Assembly: GCA_000434535.1 (NCBI GenBank)
Contig: FR878721.1
Coordinates: 35,161-52,686, forward strand
Length of the DNA stretch: 17,526 bases
Direction of reading: 5' to 3'
Source: Collinsella sp. CAG:166
Lineage (GTDB): Bacteria > Actinomycetota > Coriobacteriia > Coriobacteriales > Coriobacteriaceae
Below are positions 6,473 to 14,374 of this stretch, one piece after another. The notes under the pieces were generated by a model. The model was given only the letters and a program-made list of their open reading frames with translations, did not search any database and was not told the DNA's origin. A program made the position numbers and the translations under genes. Position 1 is the stretch's first letter; each line of letters begins with the position of its first letter.

Positions 6473-9181
6473 ATGCCCAAGATCGATGTAGAAGAACAGC
6501 TCAAGCTGCGATTTTTGCAGCCGTTGCTCGCATGCATGCCCCGCCGTGTGGTGGTTTGGCACGATGCGGACGGCGAGTTTGCTCCTGAGTTTGAGCGATT
6601 GGCTGCCGAGGGTTTCGACGGCGTGGGGGCCGATGCCGGCGTAATGCCTGCTCACGGTGACTTTGAGCGCCCGGTGCGCTTTGTTGAGGCCTGCGAGGGC
6701 CGTATGTTTGCCGTCAAGAAGCTCATCAACCGCGATGACCTTGCGAGTGATATCTTGCTGTATCGCCGTTGCCCGCGCGGCAGGCTTGAGGGTGATTGGC
6801 TTGCCGATGTTGAGCTGTATGCCGATCAGTTCCAGGCTGACTATCTTTCGCTTTTGGCCGATCAGCTGGGCATCGAGAATATCGACGCCGTGCGCGAGAG
6901 CCTGCGCGAGCACAAGACGTTCTTTGATGCCAAGACCCGCTGCGCTAAGTTTGCCGCGTGTGTTCCGCATGCCTCGGGCGCATCCGATATCGAACTCGGC
7001 ATCCTTACGGTGATTTTTGGCGGTAAAGAGCTTGGTGACGCGCGCCCCGCGTTTGTGCTGCGCGGCTGCATGACCACACTGCTGCACGAGGGCCCCGAGG
7101 CGCTGGCCGCGCTGGTGGATAAGTACAGCGTGCGCGATGTTCTCTCTGCCTTTATGCTGCGCTGCTATGGGTTTGATGGGCCGCTTTACGAGCGTGACTC
7201 ATTGCTTATGCTTGCATCCCATGTGCTCCTTACGGCGGCATCCACCGCGCTTCCCGAGGGAGCGCTCAAGGGGCTTGAGAGCCATGTGGCTCCCGCCTAC
7301 GGGCCCTATTGCCTTGAGGCGGTGCGTACGTGGGACCAGACCGCCGATGCCCAGGCATCGAGCGAGGACCTATTTGAGATTTGCCGTTTGGTTGAGGACG
7401 CCCGCGGACTCTTTGCACGGTTCGAGACCTTGCCGATCGATGTGCTAACCTCGCTTGATGTGTTTCCGTGCGTCAATGAGGCTGTGCTCTCGCAGCTGTT
7501 CTGCTCGTTTGCCCAGGGCGCGGACCGTGTTGAGGATGCGCGCGCATTTGCTGCGCGTCGCTGCGACCTAAGCTGGTACCGTCGTGTCGAGAGCTACTTT
7601 GACCTGCTTGCCGCTGTGGCCGATATGTGCGCGTTTAGGCAGGCGCACGCGGGCGGCTTCCATCTGGCGCAACCCCAGCAGGTGTGGGATGCCTACACGT
7701 CCGATTGGTATGCCATGGACGTTGCCTATCGCCATATGTGCGCCGCGTATCTGCGGACGCGCTCCGTTGAGTGCGATGTGCTCGAGGAGCCCACCCGCGC
7801 TGTGGCGGACTGGGCGGAGAATCTCTACAGCAACTGGTTCTTGGCGGATGCCAATGCCTGCTGGGCAGCCGCTGCGCAAGGGGAGTGGGCCGATTGCGGC
7901 TACATCGATGGCCCTGCACGGCAGGATGAGTTCTACTGGCATGTGCTGCCCACCTTTGTGGGCTCTGCCAAAACGACGGTTATTATCGTGAGCGACGCGT
8001 TGCGCTATGAGGTGGCCCGCGACGTTGCGGCGCTGCTCGAGCGCGAGCGCGGAGGCAACGTCAAGGTCTCTAGCATGCAGGCGGTCTTTCCCTCCATTAC
8101 TGAGGTGGGCATGCCCGCGCTGCTGCCACACCAAGCGCTTGAGCTTGCAGCGGATGGCTCGTTTGTGTTGGCTGACGGCATGCCCACTGCCACGACTCCG
8201 CAGCGCGAGGCCGTGCTTGCCCACGTTGAGCCCACGGCCCGCGCTTTACGCTCGAGCACATACCTCAACATGACGGGAACCGAACGCAAGACGCTGCTCA
8301 AGGACTCAAAACTCGTCTACCTCTATCACAACAAGATCGATGCCACGGGCGAGAAGGCCGCTACGCAGGATGACGTCTTCGGTGCCTGTGCGGACGCCGT
8401 GGAGGAACTTGCTGCATTGGCGCGTCGCGTGTGCACCGACGCCCCGGGCGCGCGTGTTGTTATAACGGCGGACCACGGCTTTATCTACACGCGTCGGGAG
8501 CTCAGCGAGTGCCAGATGCTCGGCAAGCCGGACCTTCCCGTCCTTGACGCTCCCGTCATGTGCGGCAAGCGTCATCTGGTGGTGCCTAACGAGGCCGTGG
8601 GCGAGCTTTCGGATGAGGTACGCGAGGTGTTTGTTAATGTTGACATGGGACGTTTGGGCGCCGGTTTTGAGGGGTTTGCCCCGCGCGAGAATGTGCACTT
8701 CAAGCGTCCCGGCGGCACTAACAACTACGTCCACGGCGGCATGAGCCTGCAGGAGATCTGCGTGCCCGTTATCGGTTTTTGGCGTGCGCGCTCAGGTTCC
8801 AAGGACTTTGTCGACACGCACGCGGCGACGCTGCGCGTACTAAGTGAGGGACGCCGAGTGACCAACTCGCTCTTCTCTGTCAACTTGATCCAGGAAGAAC
8901 CCGTCCAAGGCAAGGTTTTGCCGTGCGAGTACGAGCTGGTGTTTACCGATGTAAGTGGCAACGAGGTGAGCGATACGGTCAAGGCGCATGCTAACAAGAC
9001 TTCTGTTAACTCGCAGGAGCGCGTGGTGCATGCCAAGTTTGCGTTGCATGCAGCGGATGGATTCTCGGCCAAGGGTCCGTACTATCTGGTCTGCCGCGAG
9101 CGCGAGACGAGCAAGATCGTTTGGCGCGAGACGTACACCATCGCTGTTTCGTTTGCCCCTGTTGCTGACTTTGGTTTTTAG
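6473..9181 (+). CDS. pglZ: BREX-1 phosphatase-fold protein PglZ, type A
   Basis: PglZ is the signature protein of BREX. It has an alkaline-phosphatase superfamily core and, in studied systems, metal-dependent nuclease/phosphatase activity, and is required for exclusion. The 902-aa length is normal for type A. The N-terminus (RRVVVWHDADGEFAPEFERL) matches the usual opening block. Metal-site motifs are intact: IVSDALRYE with D508 and E513, the block QAVFPSITEVGMPALLPH after it, and TADHGFIY with D667 and H668. The start ATG 6473 follows TAAGGA at 6462-6467. It is 23 bp downstream of the pglX C-terminal piece, and brxL begins 11 bp after its stop, so it is clearly operonic. No damage is seen. 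Confidence 0.95.
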   Translation: MPKIDVEEQLKLRFLQPLLACMPRRVVVWHDADGEFAPEFERLAAEGFDGVGADAGVMPAHGDFERPVRFVEACEGRMFAVKKLINRDDLASDILLYRRCPRGRLEGDWLADVELYADQFQADYLSLLADQLGIENIDAVRESLREHKTFFDAKTRCAKFAACVPHASGASDIELGILTVIFGGKELGDARPAFVLRGCMTTLLHEGPEALAALVDKYSVRDVLSAFMLRCYGFDGPLYERDSLLMLASHVLLTAASTALPEGALKGLESHVAPAYGPYCLEAVRTWDQTADAQASSEDLFEICRLVEDARGLFARFETLPIDVLTSLDVFPCVNEAVLSQLFCSFAQGADRVEDARAFAARRCDLSWYRRVESYFDLLAAVADMCAFRQAHAGGFHLAQPQQVWDAYTSDWYAMDVAYRHMCAAYLRTRSVECDVLEEPTRAVADWAENLYSNWFLADANACWAAAAQGEWADCGYIDGPARQDEFYWHVLPTFVGSAKTTVIIVSDALRYEVARDVAALLERERGGNVKVSSMQAVFPSITEVGMPALLPHQALELAADGSFVLADGMPTATTPQREAVLAHVEPTARALRSSTYLNMTGTERKTLLKDSKLVYLYHNKIDATGEKAATQDDVFGACADAVEELAALARRVCTDAPGARVVITADHGFIYTRRELSECQMLGKPDLPVLDAPVMCGKRHLVVPNEAVGELSDEVREVFVNVDMGRLGAGFEGFAPRENVHFKRPGGTNNYVHGGMSLQEICVPVIGFWRARSGSKDFVDTHAATLRVLSEGRRVTNSLFSVNLIQEEPVQGKVLPCEYELVFTDVSGNEVSDTVKAHANKTSVNSQERVVHAKFALHAADGFSAKGPYYLVCRERETSKIVWRETYTIAVSFAPVADFGF

Positions 9182-9192
9182 GAGTGTGCCCT

Positions 9193-11574
9193 ATGTTTGA
9201 TAGCAATGACGACAATCTGTGGGAAGTTCCCTCGATTGATGTGAATGCGCCGGTGCAGGTTGCGGTGTCTGCAGAGGAGGCCGTGCCCGCCCCGGAGGCT
9301 GAGACTGCCGCAGAGGCCGTGGCTGCCGCGCCTGCCCCGGAGCCGACGGTGGCCGCGGTGCCCGATGAGGCTGCGGTGCCCGCCGAGGACGAATCCTCGA
9401 CCGATGGCTATGACCAGGTCGTGGACGAGACCCCCGAGGACGACGGCTACGACATGGATGGGCTGGACGGCAAGCTGCTCGAGCACTTTGCTGGCAAGAT
9501 CGTGCGCAAGGACCTGACGGCCCTTATGAAGCGCGGCGCCAACGTGCCCACCTTTGTGCTGGAGTATCTGCTGGGCATGTACTGCTCAACTGACGACGAG
9601 GATGCCGTGGCAGAGGGTTTGGGGCGCATCCGCAGGATCCTCACTGATAACTACGTGCGCCCCGACGAGTCCGAGCGCATTAAGTCCAAGATTCGCGAGC
9701 TGGGTCGCTTTACCATCATCGACAAGGTGACGGCCAAGCTCGACGAGTACAAAGACATCTACGTGGCATCGTTTGCCAATCTGACTATCGAGCCGTTTGT
9801 GATGCCTGCCGAGTACGTGCGCGACTATTCCAAGATTCTGCAGGGTGGCATTTGGTGCATTATGAGCATCGAGTACCGTCATCCCGTGGATGAGGAAGAC
9901 GAGTTTGGCATGGAGGTCTTTGGCGACGATGCGCCGCGCCGCTCCAAGGCCAAGCGCAAAAAGCGCGGACCCGAGGACTCTCCGTTTAGCGTGGCGTCGC
10001 TCACACCCATCCAGATGCCCAACCTGGACCTGGATGCCATGGTCGACGAGCGCCAGTACTTTACGCGCGACGAATGGCTCAACATGCTGCTGCGCTCGGC
10101 TGGCTACGAACCCAGCGAGCTTTCCGAGAAAGAGCGCCTGCACTTTATCGAGCGTATGGTGCCGCTCATCGAGCGCAACTACAACCTGTGCGAGCTGGGT
10201 CCCCGCGGCACCGGCAAGAGCCATATCTACAAAGAGGTCTCGCCTTACGCCATCTTGCTTTCGGGCGGTCAGACCACCACGGCCAACCTGTTCGGCCGCA
10301 TGAACTCCATGCGCGCCGATCGCGTGGGCTTGGTGGGCCATTGGGACTGCGTGACGTTTGACGAGGTCGCCGGCATGCGCTTTAAGGACACCAATGCCGT
10401 GCAGATCATGAAGGACTACATGGCGAGTGGCAGCTACGCGCGCGGCCGCGACCAGATCAACGCCGATGCCTCCATGGTCTTTGAGGGCAACATCAACGAC
10501 ACCGTGCAAAACGTTCTTAAGACCACGCACCTGTTTGATCCGTTCCCGCCGGAGTTTAACAACGATTCGGCCTTCTTCGACCGTATCCACTATTACCTGC
10601 CGGGCTGGGAGCTTCCCAAGATGCGCTCGAGCCTGCTGACCGGGCATTATGGCCTGATCACCGACTGCCTGTCGGAGTTTTGCAAGGAGATGCGCCGCAA
10701 GGACTTTACGCACCATATCGACCGTTACTTCCGCTTTAACAGCGACTTTAACAAGCGTGACGAAATCGCCGTGCGCAAGACCTTTAGCGGCCTTGCCAAG
10801 CTGCTGTTCCCCGACGAGGCCATGGACAAGGACGACGTACGCTGGCTGTTGGACTACGCCATCGAGGGCCGTCGCCGCGTAAAGGAGCAGCTCAAGATTA
10901 TGGCGGGCGTTGAGTTTATCGACGTTAACCTGGGCTATATGGATGCCGACAACCCGCAGGACGTGCACGTGGTGCGCGTGCCCGAGCAGTCCGAGGACAC
11001 GCTGATTCCCGATGGGCCGCTGCTGTCCGGCCACGTGTTTGGCGTGGGCAGATCACAGGGCGGCGAGGTTGCCGTGTACAAGTTGGAGAACAAGGCCGTT
11101 GCCGGCGAGTGCAAGTTTAAGCACGAGGGCGTGGCCTTTAACAAGCCGGTGCGCGATACCCTGGAGGCCGCGTTCGACAACTTTGTGAACCTGGCGAACC
11201 GCGTGGCGCCGGGCATGCACATTGGCTCCAAGGATTACCTGCTGTTCTACAACGACCTGCAGAGCAAGGGCCTGTCCGAGGAAGTTTCGCTTGCCGAGTT
11301 TGTGGGCCTGTGCTCCGCGGCGTGCAACCGCCCGGTGATGCCCGCGCTGGCGATTCCGGGCATCTTGCGCATGTCGGGCTCCATGGATGAAATCCGCGGG
11401 CTCGAGGACATTATGCGCGTGGCCAAAAACGCCGGCGCCAAGCGCGTGATTTTGCCGCTGAGCGCTATCGCGGGCCTGCAGAGTGTTTCTTCCGAGATTA
11501 TTTCGGGGTTGAGCCCGGTGTTCTACATGGATGGCGACCCGGTCGACGCCGCGAAGAAGGCACTTGATCTGTAG
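9193..11574 (+). CDS. brxL: BREX AAA+/Lon-like protein BrxL with an acidic Ala/Glu/Pro N-terminal extension
   Basis: BrxL is the terminal core gene of type 1 BREX, an AAA+ protein that binds DNA and is needed to stop phage but not for methylation. ATG 9193 is chosen because AGGAG (9180-9184) lies 8 bp before it; a GTG at 9184 overlaps that site. From this start the protein is 793 aa, longer than the usual roughly 680-700. The excess is a low-complexity stretch (residues about 12-85, rich in Ala, Glu, Pro, Val then Asp). The conserved family begins at LDGKLLEHFAGKIVRKDL. Walker A is GPRGTGKS (336-343), Walker B CVTFDE (about 386-391), and an Asn sensor lies in FEGNIN. The Lon-like C-terminus (PALAIPGILRMSGSMDEIRG) lacks the usual GPSAG serine box and the GGLKEK lysine, so proteolysis is doubtful. 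Confidence 0.95.
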   Translation: MFDSNDDNLWEVPSIDVNAPVQVAVSAEEAVPAPEAETAAEAVAAAPAPEPTVAAVPDEAAVPAEDESSTDGYDQVVDETPEDDGYDMDGLDGKLLEHFAGKIVRKDLTALMKRGANVPTFVLEYLLGMYCSTDDEDAVAEGLGRIRRILTDNYVRPDESERIKSKIRELGRFTIIDKVTAKLDEYKDIYVASFANLTIEPFVMPAEYVRDYSKILQGGIWCIMSIEYRHPVDEEDEFGMEVFGDDAPRRSKAKRKKRGPEDSPFSVASLTPIQMPNLDLDAMVDERQYFTRDEWLNMLLRSAGYEPSELSEKERLHFIERMVPLIERNYNLCELGPRGTGKSHIYKEVSPYAILLSGGQTTTANLFGRMNSMRADRVGLVGHWDCVTFDEVAGMRFKDTNAVQIMKDYMASGSYARGRDQINADASMVFEGNINDTVQNVLKTTHLFDPFPPEFNNDSAFFDRIHYYLPGWELPKMRSSLLTGHYGLITDCLSEFCKEMRRKDFTHHIDRYFRFNSDFNKRDEIAVRKTFSGLAKLLFPDEAMDKDDVRWLLDYAIEGRRRVKEQLKIMAGVEFIDVNLGYMDADNPQDVHVVRVPEQSEDTLIPDGPLLSGHVFGVGRSQGGEVAVYKLENKAVAGECKFKHEGVAFNKPVRDTLEAAFDNFVNLANRVAPGMHIGSKDYLLFYNDLQSKGLSEEVSLAEFVGLCSAACNRPVMPALAIPGILRMSGSMDEIRGLEDIMRVAKNAGAKRVILPLSAIAGLQSVSSEIISGLSPVFYMDGDPVDAAKKALDL

Positions 11575-11649
11575 GAGTGCGGGCGAGCGGGCTTGCGTGC
11601 GCGTGGGTCCGCGGGCGTGTTGGTGCGTAGTGCGTGAGGAGGCCTTGCC

Positions 11650-13014
11650 ATGGCGGGCGAGCGTTCTGTCGGCGAGCTGCTCGACGAGCTGTTTGGCTTT
11701 GAATCGGTAGCCAAGCGTCAGACGGCGCTTGAGCAGTACGATCGCGGGGAGCTGGTGCGCAAAACACGCTCCCGCGAGCTGCTGGGCATGCTTAGGGGCT
11801 TCGAGGCTGCTGAGCACGCTGCGCGCGAGTCTGTCGTGCGGGCTGTTGACGGGTATGTTCGCCGTGTTGAGGGAGCCGCGCTTGCACGCGCTCGCAAGCG
11901 GGCGGGCATTGTTGGTCCGCTGCGGATGGAGCGCCGCTATGCTGCCTTTTTGCGCATGGAGGACAAAGCCGAGTTGCTGGCCCGTTTGGAGCAGACACTT
12001 GCGTTTATCGAGGTAAAGCTACGTGCGAATACGGCGGGCAAGGTGCGAGCGGCGTACGATGCTGCGGGGGCTATGGTGCTGCAGGACGTGGCGCGCCTGA
12101 GTAACGTGCGCGTTGTGGATTCTGTGCCTTTGGATGCCGACCTGCTGTGCGCGCAGCTGGAGCAGCTGCGCTGTGCCGCCGACGCGACGGACCTTGCGGG
12201 TATGATCACGGCGACGTTTGAGTCCGAGTTGAGTGCGACAGGGCCGCAGGACGCTGGCGGGTTTACGGGCGATTTGGCTGGCGATGTTGCTGGTGATGTG
12301 GCGCTGGAGCGTGAGCTTACTAACGTGCGCGGCGCTGCGCAGCGAGCGCGCTTGGCGGCGCAGGCGTACCGGGCCGAGCGTGCCGCCCACGTTGCGGGGA
12401 GCACGGTGGAGCCTTCGGGGCTGCCGGAGCCTGCTTGCGTTGCGTGCGAGATGGCGTGTGATGCCGGGGAGCTTTCCGAGTTGCTCACTCAGGTTAAGAA
12501 GTCGTTTGAGACCTACCGTCGCGTTGTTGCCGACGGCGGGTTGTTCTGTGCGTTTGGCTCTGGCTCACCGCATGGGATTTGCCGGGGCTTGAGCTATTTA
12601 GACTACGATTCACGGCTTGACGAAGACGTGCTGGTGGGCGAGTACGATGGCGCTACCAGACATGATATTCGCCGTGAGGTTCCGATTCCCGAGCTTGTGG
12701 ACGAGGCTTCGGCTGATGGTGGCGACTCGCTCGAGGTTGCCGTGGCGCGCATGCGCGAGTTTAATGCGCGTCGCTACGATGGTGTGCTGGATGAGGATCC
12801 CGCGCGCCATGTGAATGCGTTTTGGTATGGACTCAAAAAGCTCAGCCAGTATTGCGAGGCCGCTGTGCGTGTGGACGAGCATGCTTGGGATTGCTTTATC
12901 GATAAGGTTCAGTTCGCCTGCGATGAGCCCGCGGGGCGCCTGGCCACGCAGATGGACGATAAACTGGTGGCAGCTTTTGTTGCTGCCGTGGAAGTGCTTG
13001 GCGCTGACGAGTAA
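11650..13014 (+). CDS. Unrecognised 454-aa protein following brxL, possible BREX accessory
   Basis: I do not recognise a family. ATG 11650 has a strong ribosome site (GAGGAGG, about 11636-11642). It lies 75 bp after brxL on the same strand, and the next gene starts within 30 bp of its stop, so it probably belongs to the BREX transcript. The N-terminal 200 residues are charged and helical, with long Leu/Ala/Arg/Glu stretches suggesting coiled coil. A Gly/Asp-rich spacer (TGDLAGDVAGDV, about 210-222) follows, then more helix. A Cys cluster C263-x2-C266-x3-C270 and two further Cys in LFCAFGSGSPHGICRG could bind metal, but this is speculative. The C-terminal half is acidic. There is no signal peptide or membrane segment, so it is likely cytosolic. 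GC-rich composition matches pglZ/brxL, so it is not a late arrival. Confidence 0.85.
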   Translation: MAGERSVGELLDELFGFESVAKRQTALEQYDRGELVRKTRSRELLGMLRGFEAAEHAARESVVRAVDGYVRRVEGAALARARKRAGIVGPLRMERRYAAFLRMEDKAELLARLEQTLAFIEVKLRANTAGKVRAAYDAAGAMVLQDVARLSNVRVVDSVPLDADLLCAQLEQLRCAADATDLAGMITATFESELSATGPQDAGGFTGDLAGDVAGDVALERELTNVRGAAQRARLAAQAYRAERAAHVAGSTVEPSGLPEPACVACEMACDAGELSELLTQVKKSFETYRRVVADGGLFCAFGSGSPHGICRGLSYLDYDSRLDEDVLVGEYDGATRHDIRREVPIPELVDEASADGGDSLEVAVARMREFNARRYDGVLDEDPARHVNAFWYGLKKLSQYCEAAVRVDEHAWDCFIDKVQFACDEPAGRLATQMDDKLVAAFVAAVEVLGADE

Positions 13015-13041
13015 GTGCTTGGCTTGGCGGGAGGTTTCACC

Positions 13042-13254
13042 GTGAAAATCGAAGTCGATGTAGACCAGCTGCGCGAGGGCTTGCTCGACCGTGCGGGGAG
13101 TGCGGCAGGCGTGGGCTTTCCCGCCGCCATGCTCGACGTGATGGATATCGAGGACGAGTCGCCGCAAGAGCTCCTAGCCCGAGCCGAACGCGAAGGCCTC
13201 AACCTCCGCGACTTTACCGTCGATGACGACTGCGGAGCGTCTGACGACTGGTGA
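13042..13254 (+). CDS. Small acidic protein of 70 aa, end of the BREX transcript
   Basis: No family is recognised. GTG 13042 is preferred because GGGAGGT (13029-13035) sits 6 bp upstream. A GTG at 13015, immediately after the previous stop, would add nine residues without its own ribosome site. The product opens KIEVDVDQLREGLLDRAG, has a helical middle (SPQELLARAEREG) and ends strongly acidic (DFTVDDDCGASDDW). It is probably co-transcribed with the 454-aa gene and may be a partner of it. Its stop is only 7 bp from the stop of the convergent DUF3800 gene, with no terminator visible between them, so antisense overlap of the two transcripts is likely. Confidence 0.65.
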   Translation: MKIEVDVDQLREGLLDRAGSAAGVGFPAAMLDVMDIEDESPQELLARAEREGLNLRDFTVDDDCGASDDW

Positions 13255-13261
13255 CCCCGGG

Positions 13262-13939
13262 TCAGTTCATCCTTTTCTTCCTGAGATATAAGAGAAATCC
13301 CTTTTTGAACGTCCTTCGGGTTCCAAAAAATAGCCGATCCGTCTTGGTTTCTTCCTTACTGTCAAACTTGATAGCCGTTAGCTCGATCGTGCAGATGTAG
13401 TCGGCAACTTGGAATAGCCGGTAGGCTCGCGGCGTGGCTTCTCGGTATACGATGACGTCCCTTGCTAGAACGTACTCGAGCGCAGAATGGATGACCTCCG
13501 TTACGATCGGTTGACCGTTGTCGTAGTAAATCTTAACGGTGTCGTATCGCTGGAAGAATTCCAGATGGTTGAAAAGTTCAACCGTGAGGTCTCGTCTCAT
13601 TCTCTCCGCAAGACCGTTTTGATTGTCGGCGAATTCGCTCATTCGGTATTGCAGGCAGAGGTAACGTATGGGGAGATGCTGAATGAACGCGCGAAATGCG
13701 CTCAGCATGTGCCGTCGATGCTCTTTGGGAAGATCTTTGTAGTCGCCGTTTCCATTCAGTAGGGGTCCTGCATGAAAAGGCGTATTGGGAAGCGAGGACT
13801 GCGACAGGGCGCGCTCGTAGCGGTCAATGCGTTCAACGATTGCATCGTTTTGATCGTGAAAAACGAGGGTGACGAGGTAGTAGTTGGAGACGCCTCCGAG
13901 GTCGCCAGATTCGTCAACAAAGACGGAGAGTTCGCTCAT
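13262..13939 (-). CDS. DUF3800-family protein (225 aa)
   Basis: The N-terminus SVFVDESGDLGG (D9, E10, D13) is the hallmark of DUF3800, followed by the mid-protein KIYYDNGQPIV and the late FQVADYICTIELTA; these acidic positions suggest an RNase H-like metal site. The family is common in accessory DNA and its biochemical role is not settled. ATG at 13939 (complement) is chosen over an upstream ATG at 14017. GGAGG sits just ahead of it, the family starts there, and the longer frame would run through a terminator and an RNA gene. Composition is poorer in GC than the BREX genes, suggesting a separate transfer. It is transcribed towards the BREX operon. Immediately upstream lie an intrinsic terminator and two copies of a structured RNA, so expression may depend on read-through. 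The C-terminus is basic (LRKKRMN). Confidence 0.88.
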   Translation of the reverse strand: MSELSVFVDESGDLGGVSNYYLVTLVFHDQNDAIVERIDRYERALSQSSLPNTPFHAGPLLNGNGDYKDLPKEHRRHMLSAFRAFIQHLPIRYLCLQYRMSEFADNQNGLAERMRRDLTVELFNHLEFFQRYDTVKIYYDNGQPIVTEVIHSALEYVLARDVIVYREATPRAYRLFQVADYICTIELTAIKFDSKEETKTDRLFFGTRRTFKKGFLLYLRKKRMN

Positions 13940-13942
13940 GAT

Positions 13943-13998
13943 GGGCCTCCATTTTTGCAAAAAAATGCCGGGGGTAAGACCCCGGCTCTTGGAGGCCC
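13943..13998 (-). promoter_or_regulatory. Shine-Dalgarno of the DUF3800 gene and its exact complement, flanking a terminator
   Basis: On the - strand the ribosome site TGGAGGCCC (13951-13943) ends 3 bp before the start codon. Its exact 9-nt complement GGGCCTCCA lies upstream at 13998-13990, within the linker of RNA copy 1. The terminator hairpin lies between the two. In a read-through transcript the two would pair and hide the ribosome site. Confidence 0.6.
13959..13986 (-). terminator. Intrinsic terminator of RNA copy 1, ahead of the DUF3800 gene
   Basis: GCCGGGG pairs with CCCCGGC around a 6-nt loop (13967-13986), then A and seven T on the - strand (13965-13959). It separates the promoter and RNA from the DUF3800 start 20 bp further on, so it acts as an attenuator for that gene. 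Confidence 0.8.
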
Positions 13999-14015
13999 CT
14001 CTTTTGGAGGGAACC
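13959..14015 (-). ncRNA. DUF3800-associated small RNA, copy 1
   Basis: Predicted 57-nt RNA beginning 7 nt after a TATAAA box. It folds into hairpin 1 (CCCTC/GAGGG with loop CAAAA, 13997-14011), a short linker containing GCCTCCAAGA, and hairpin 2 (7-bp GC stem, 13967-13986) followed by seven U. Hairpin 2 with its U run is an intrinsic terminator. It is closely alike in sequence, hairpin spacing and length to copies at 14196-14251 and 14375-14430. It lies directly upstream of the DUF3800 gene on the same strand. Structured RNA motifs located next to DUF3800 genes have been described by comparative genomics; whether this matches one of them I cannot tell. The ends are inferred from the promoter and terminator. 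Confidence 0.6.
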
Positions 14016-14021
14016 ATATTC

Positions 14022-14051
14022 TTTATACCATGAGATAAGGGGTGCTTTCAA
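14022..14051 (-). promoter_or_regulatory. Promoter of RNA copy 1 (proximal)
   Basis: TTGAAA (14051-14046) and TATAAA (14027-14022) on the - strand are 18 bp apart. The block between them shares TCTCATG with the matching promoter of copy 2, and the -10 is followed by the GAA that begins all three RNAs. Confidence 0.6.
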
Positions 14052-14056
14052 GTTTA

Positions 14057-14085
14057 ATTATAATAAGCAAACATATGTTCGTCAA
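14057..14085 (-). promoter_or_regulatory. Second, near-consensus promoter upstream of RNA copy 1
   Basis: TTGACG (14085-14080) and a perfect TATAAT (14062-14057) on the - strand are 17 bp apart. The inferred start, about 14050, falls on the -35 of the proximal promoter, so the two are in tandem. Copy 2 has no counterpart of this distal promoter. Confidence 0.6.
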
Positions 14086-14190
14086 ACTACCTGCGAAAAG
14101 TTCTTAGCCGCCGAGAGGTGGGGTAGAGCGGCTCGTAAATTGCTGACGCAATGGCGCCGGCGGTTTCCAGAGAACTGTTTAGTCTTGACT
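14086..14190. other. Spacer between RNA copies with small hairpins, no gene seen
   Basis: The spacer holds a 6-bp stem (AGCCGC at 14106-14111 with GCGGCT at 14128-14133) and a 5-bp stem (ATTGC at 14139-14143 with GCAAT at 14148-14152). No convincing coding sequence is visible on either strand and its role is unknown. Confidence 0.4.
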
Positions 14191-14195
14191 CGCAT

Positions 14196-14222
14196 AAAAA
14201 ATGCCGGGGGACATCCCCCGGC
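14196..14222 (-). terminator. Intrinsic terminator of RNA copy 2
   Basis: An 8-bp GC-rich stem (GCCGGGGG/CCCCCGGC, 14203-14222) with a 4-nt loop is followed on the - strand by A and six T (14201-14196). Confidence 0.8.
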
Positions 14223-14251
14223 TCTTGGAGGTCCCTCTATTCGAGGGTACC
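14196..14251 (-). ncRNA. DUF3800-associated small RNA, copy 2
   Basis: Predicted 56-nt RNA on the same strand as copy 1 and the DUF3800 gene. It has hairpin 1 CCCTC/GAGGG with a 5-nt loop (14233-14247), linker ACCTCCAAGA, hairpin 2 an 8-bp stem with a 4-nt loop (14203-14222), then A and six U. Hairpin 1 has the same stem as copy 1 but a different loop, which supports selection on the structure. The linker contains ACCUCC, the anti-Shine-Dalgarno sequence. Confidence 0.6.
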
Positions 14252-14257
14252 GACTTC

Positions 14258-14286
14258 TTTATAGCATGAGATCGGACGGCTTTCAA
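14258..14286 (-). promoter_or_regulatory. Promoter of RNA copy 2
   Basis: TTGAAA (14286-14281) and TATAAA (14263-14258) on the - strand are 17 bp apart. The hexamers are the same as in the proximal promoter of copy 1, and part of the spacer (TCTCATG) is shared. The inferred start is about 14251. Confidence 0.6.
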
Positions 14287-14339
14287 ATGGCGCCATGTGG
14301 ATGGGATGGGATGGCGCGCCTGATAAAGCCCTCAATGAA

Positions 14340-14368
14340 TGGCATCTAACTAGCGTTCGTGATATAAA
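14340..14368 (+). promoter_or_regulatory. Possible promoter of RNA copy 3
   Basis: TATAAA at 14363-14368 is followed by GAAATCGGT, the same context as in the other copies. The -35 region 17 bp upstream (TGGCAT, 14340-14345) is a poor match to consensus, so this promoter may be weak, activated or decayed. Confidence 0.4.
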
Positions 14369-14374
14369 GAAATC

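Noticed and set aside
9586..11034. 482-aa open frame on the - strand inside brxL
   Set aside because: His/Leu/Val-rich shadow opposite intact Walker motifs on the + strand.
13262..14015. Classic ToxIN type III toxin-antitoxin locus
   Set aside because: The protein is DUF3800, not ToxN-like, and the RNA units are separated genes rather than a tandem repeat; only the read-through logic is similar.
13940..14017. Upstream ATG start for the DUF3800 gene (adds 26 residues)
   Set aside because: The added stretch runs through the terminator hairpin and RNA linker, and the ribosome site and family start both point to 13939.
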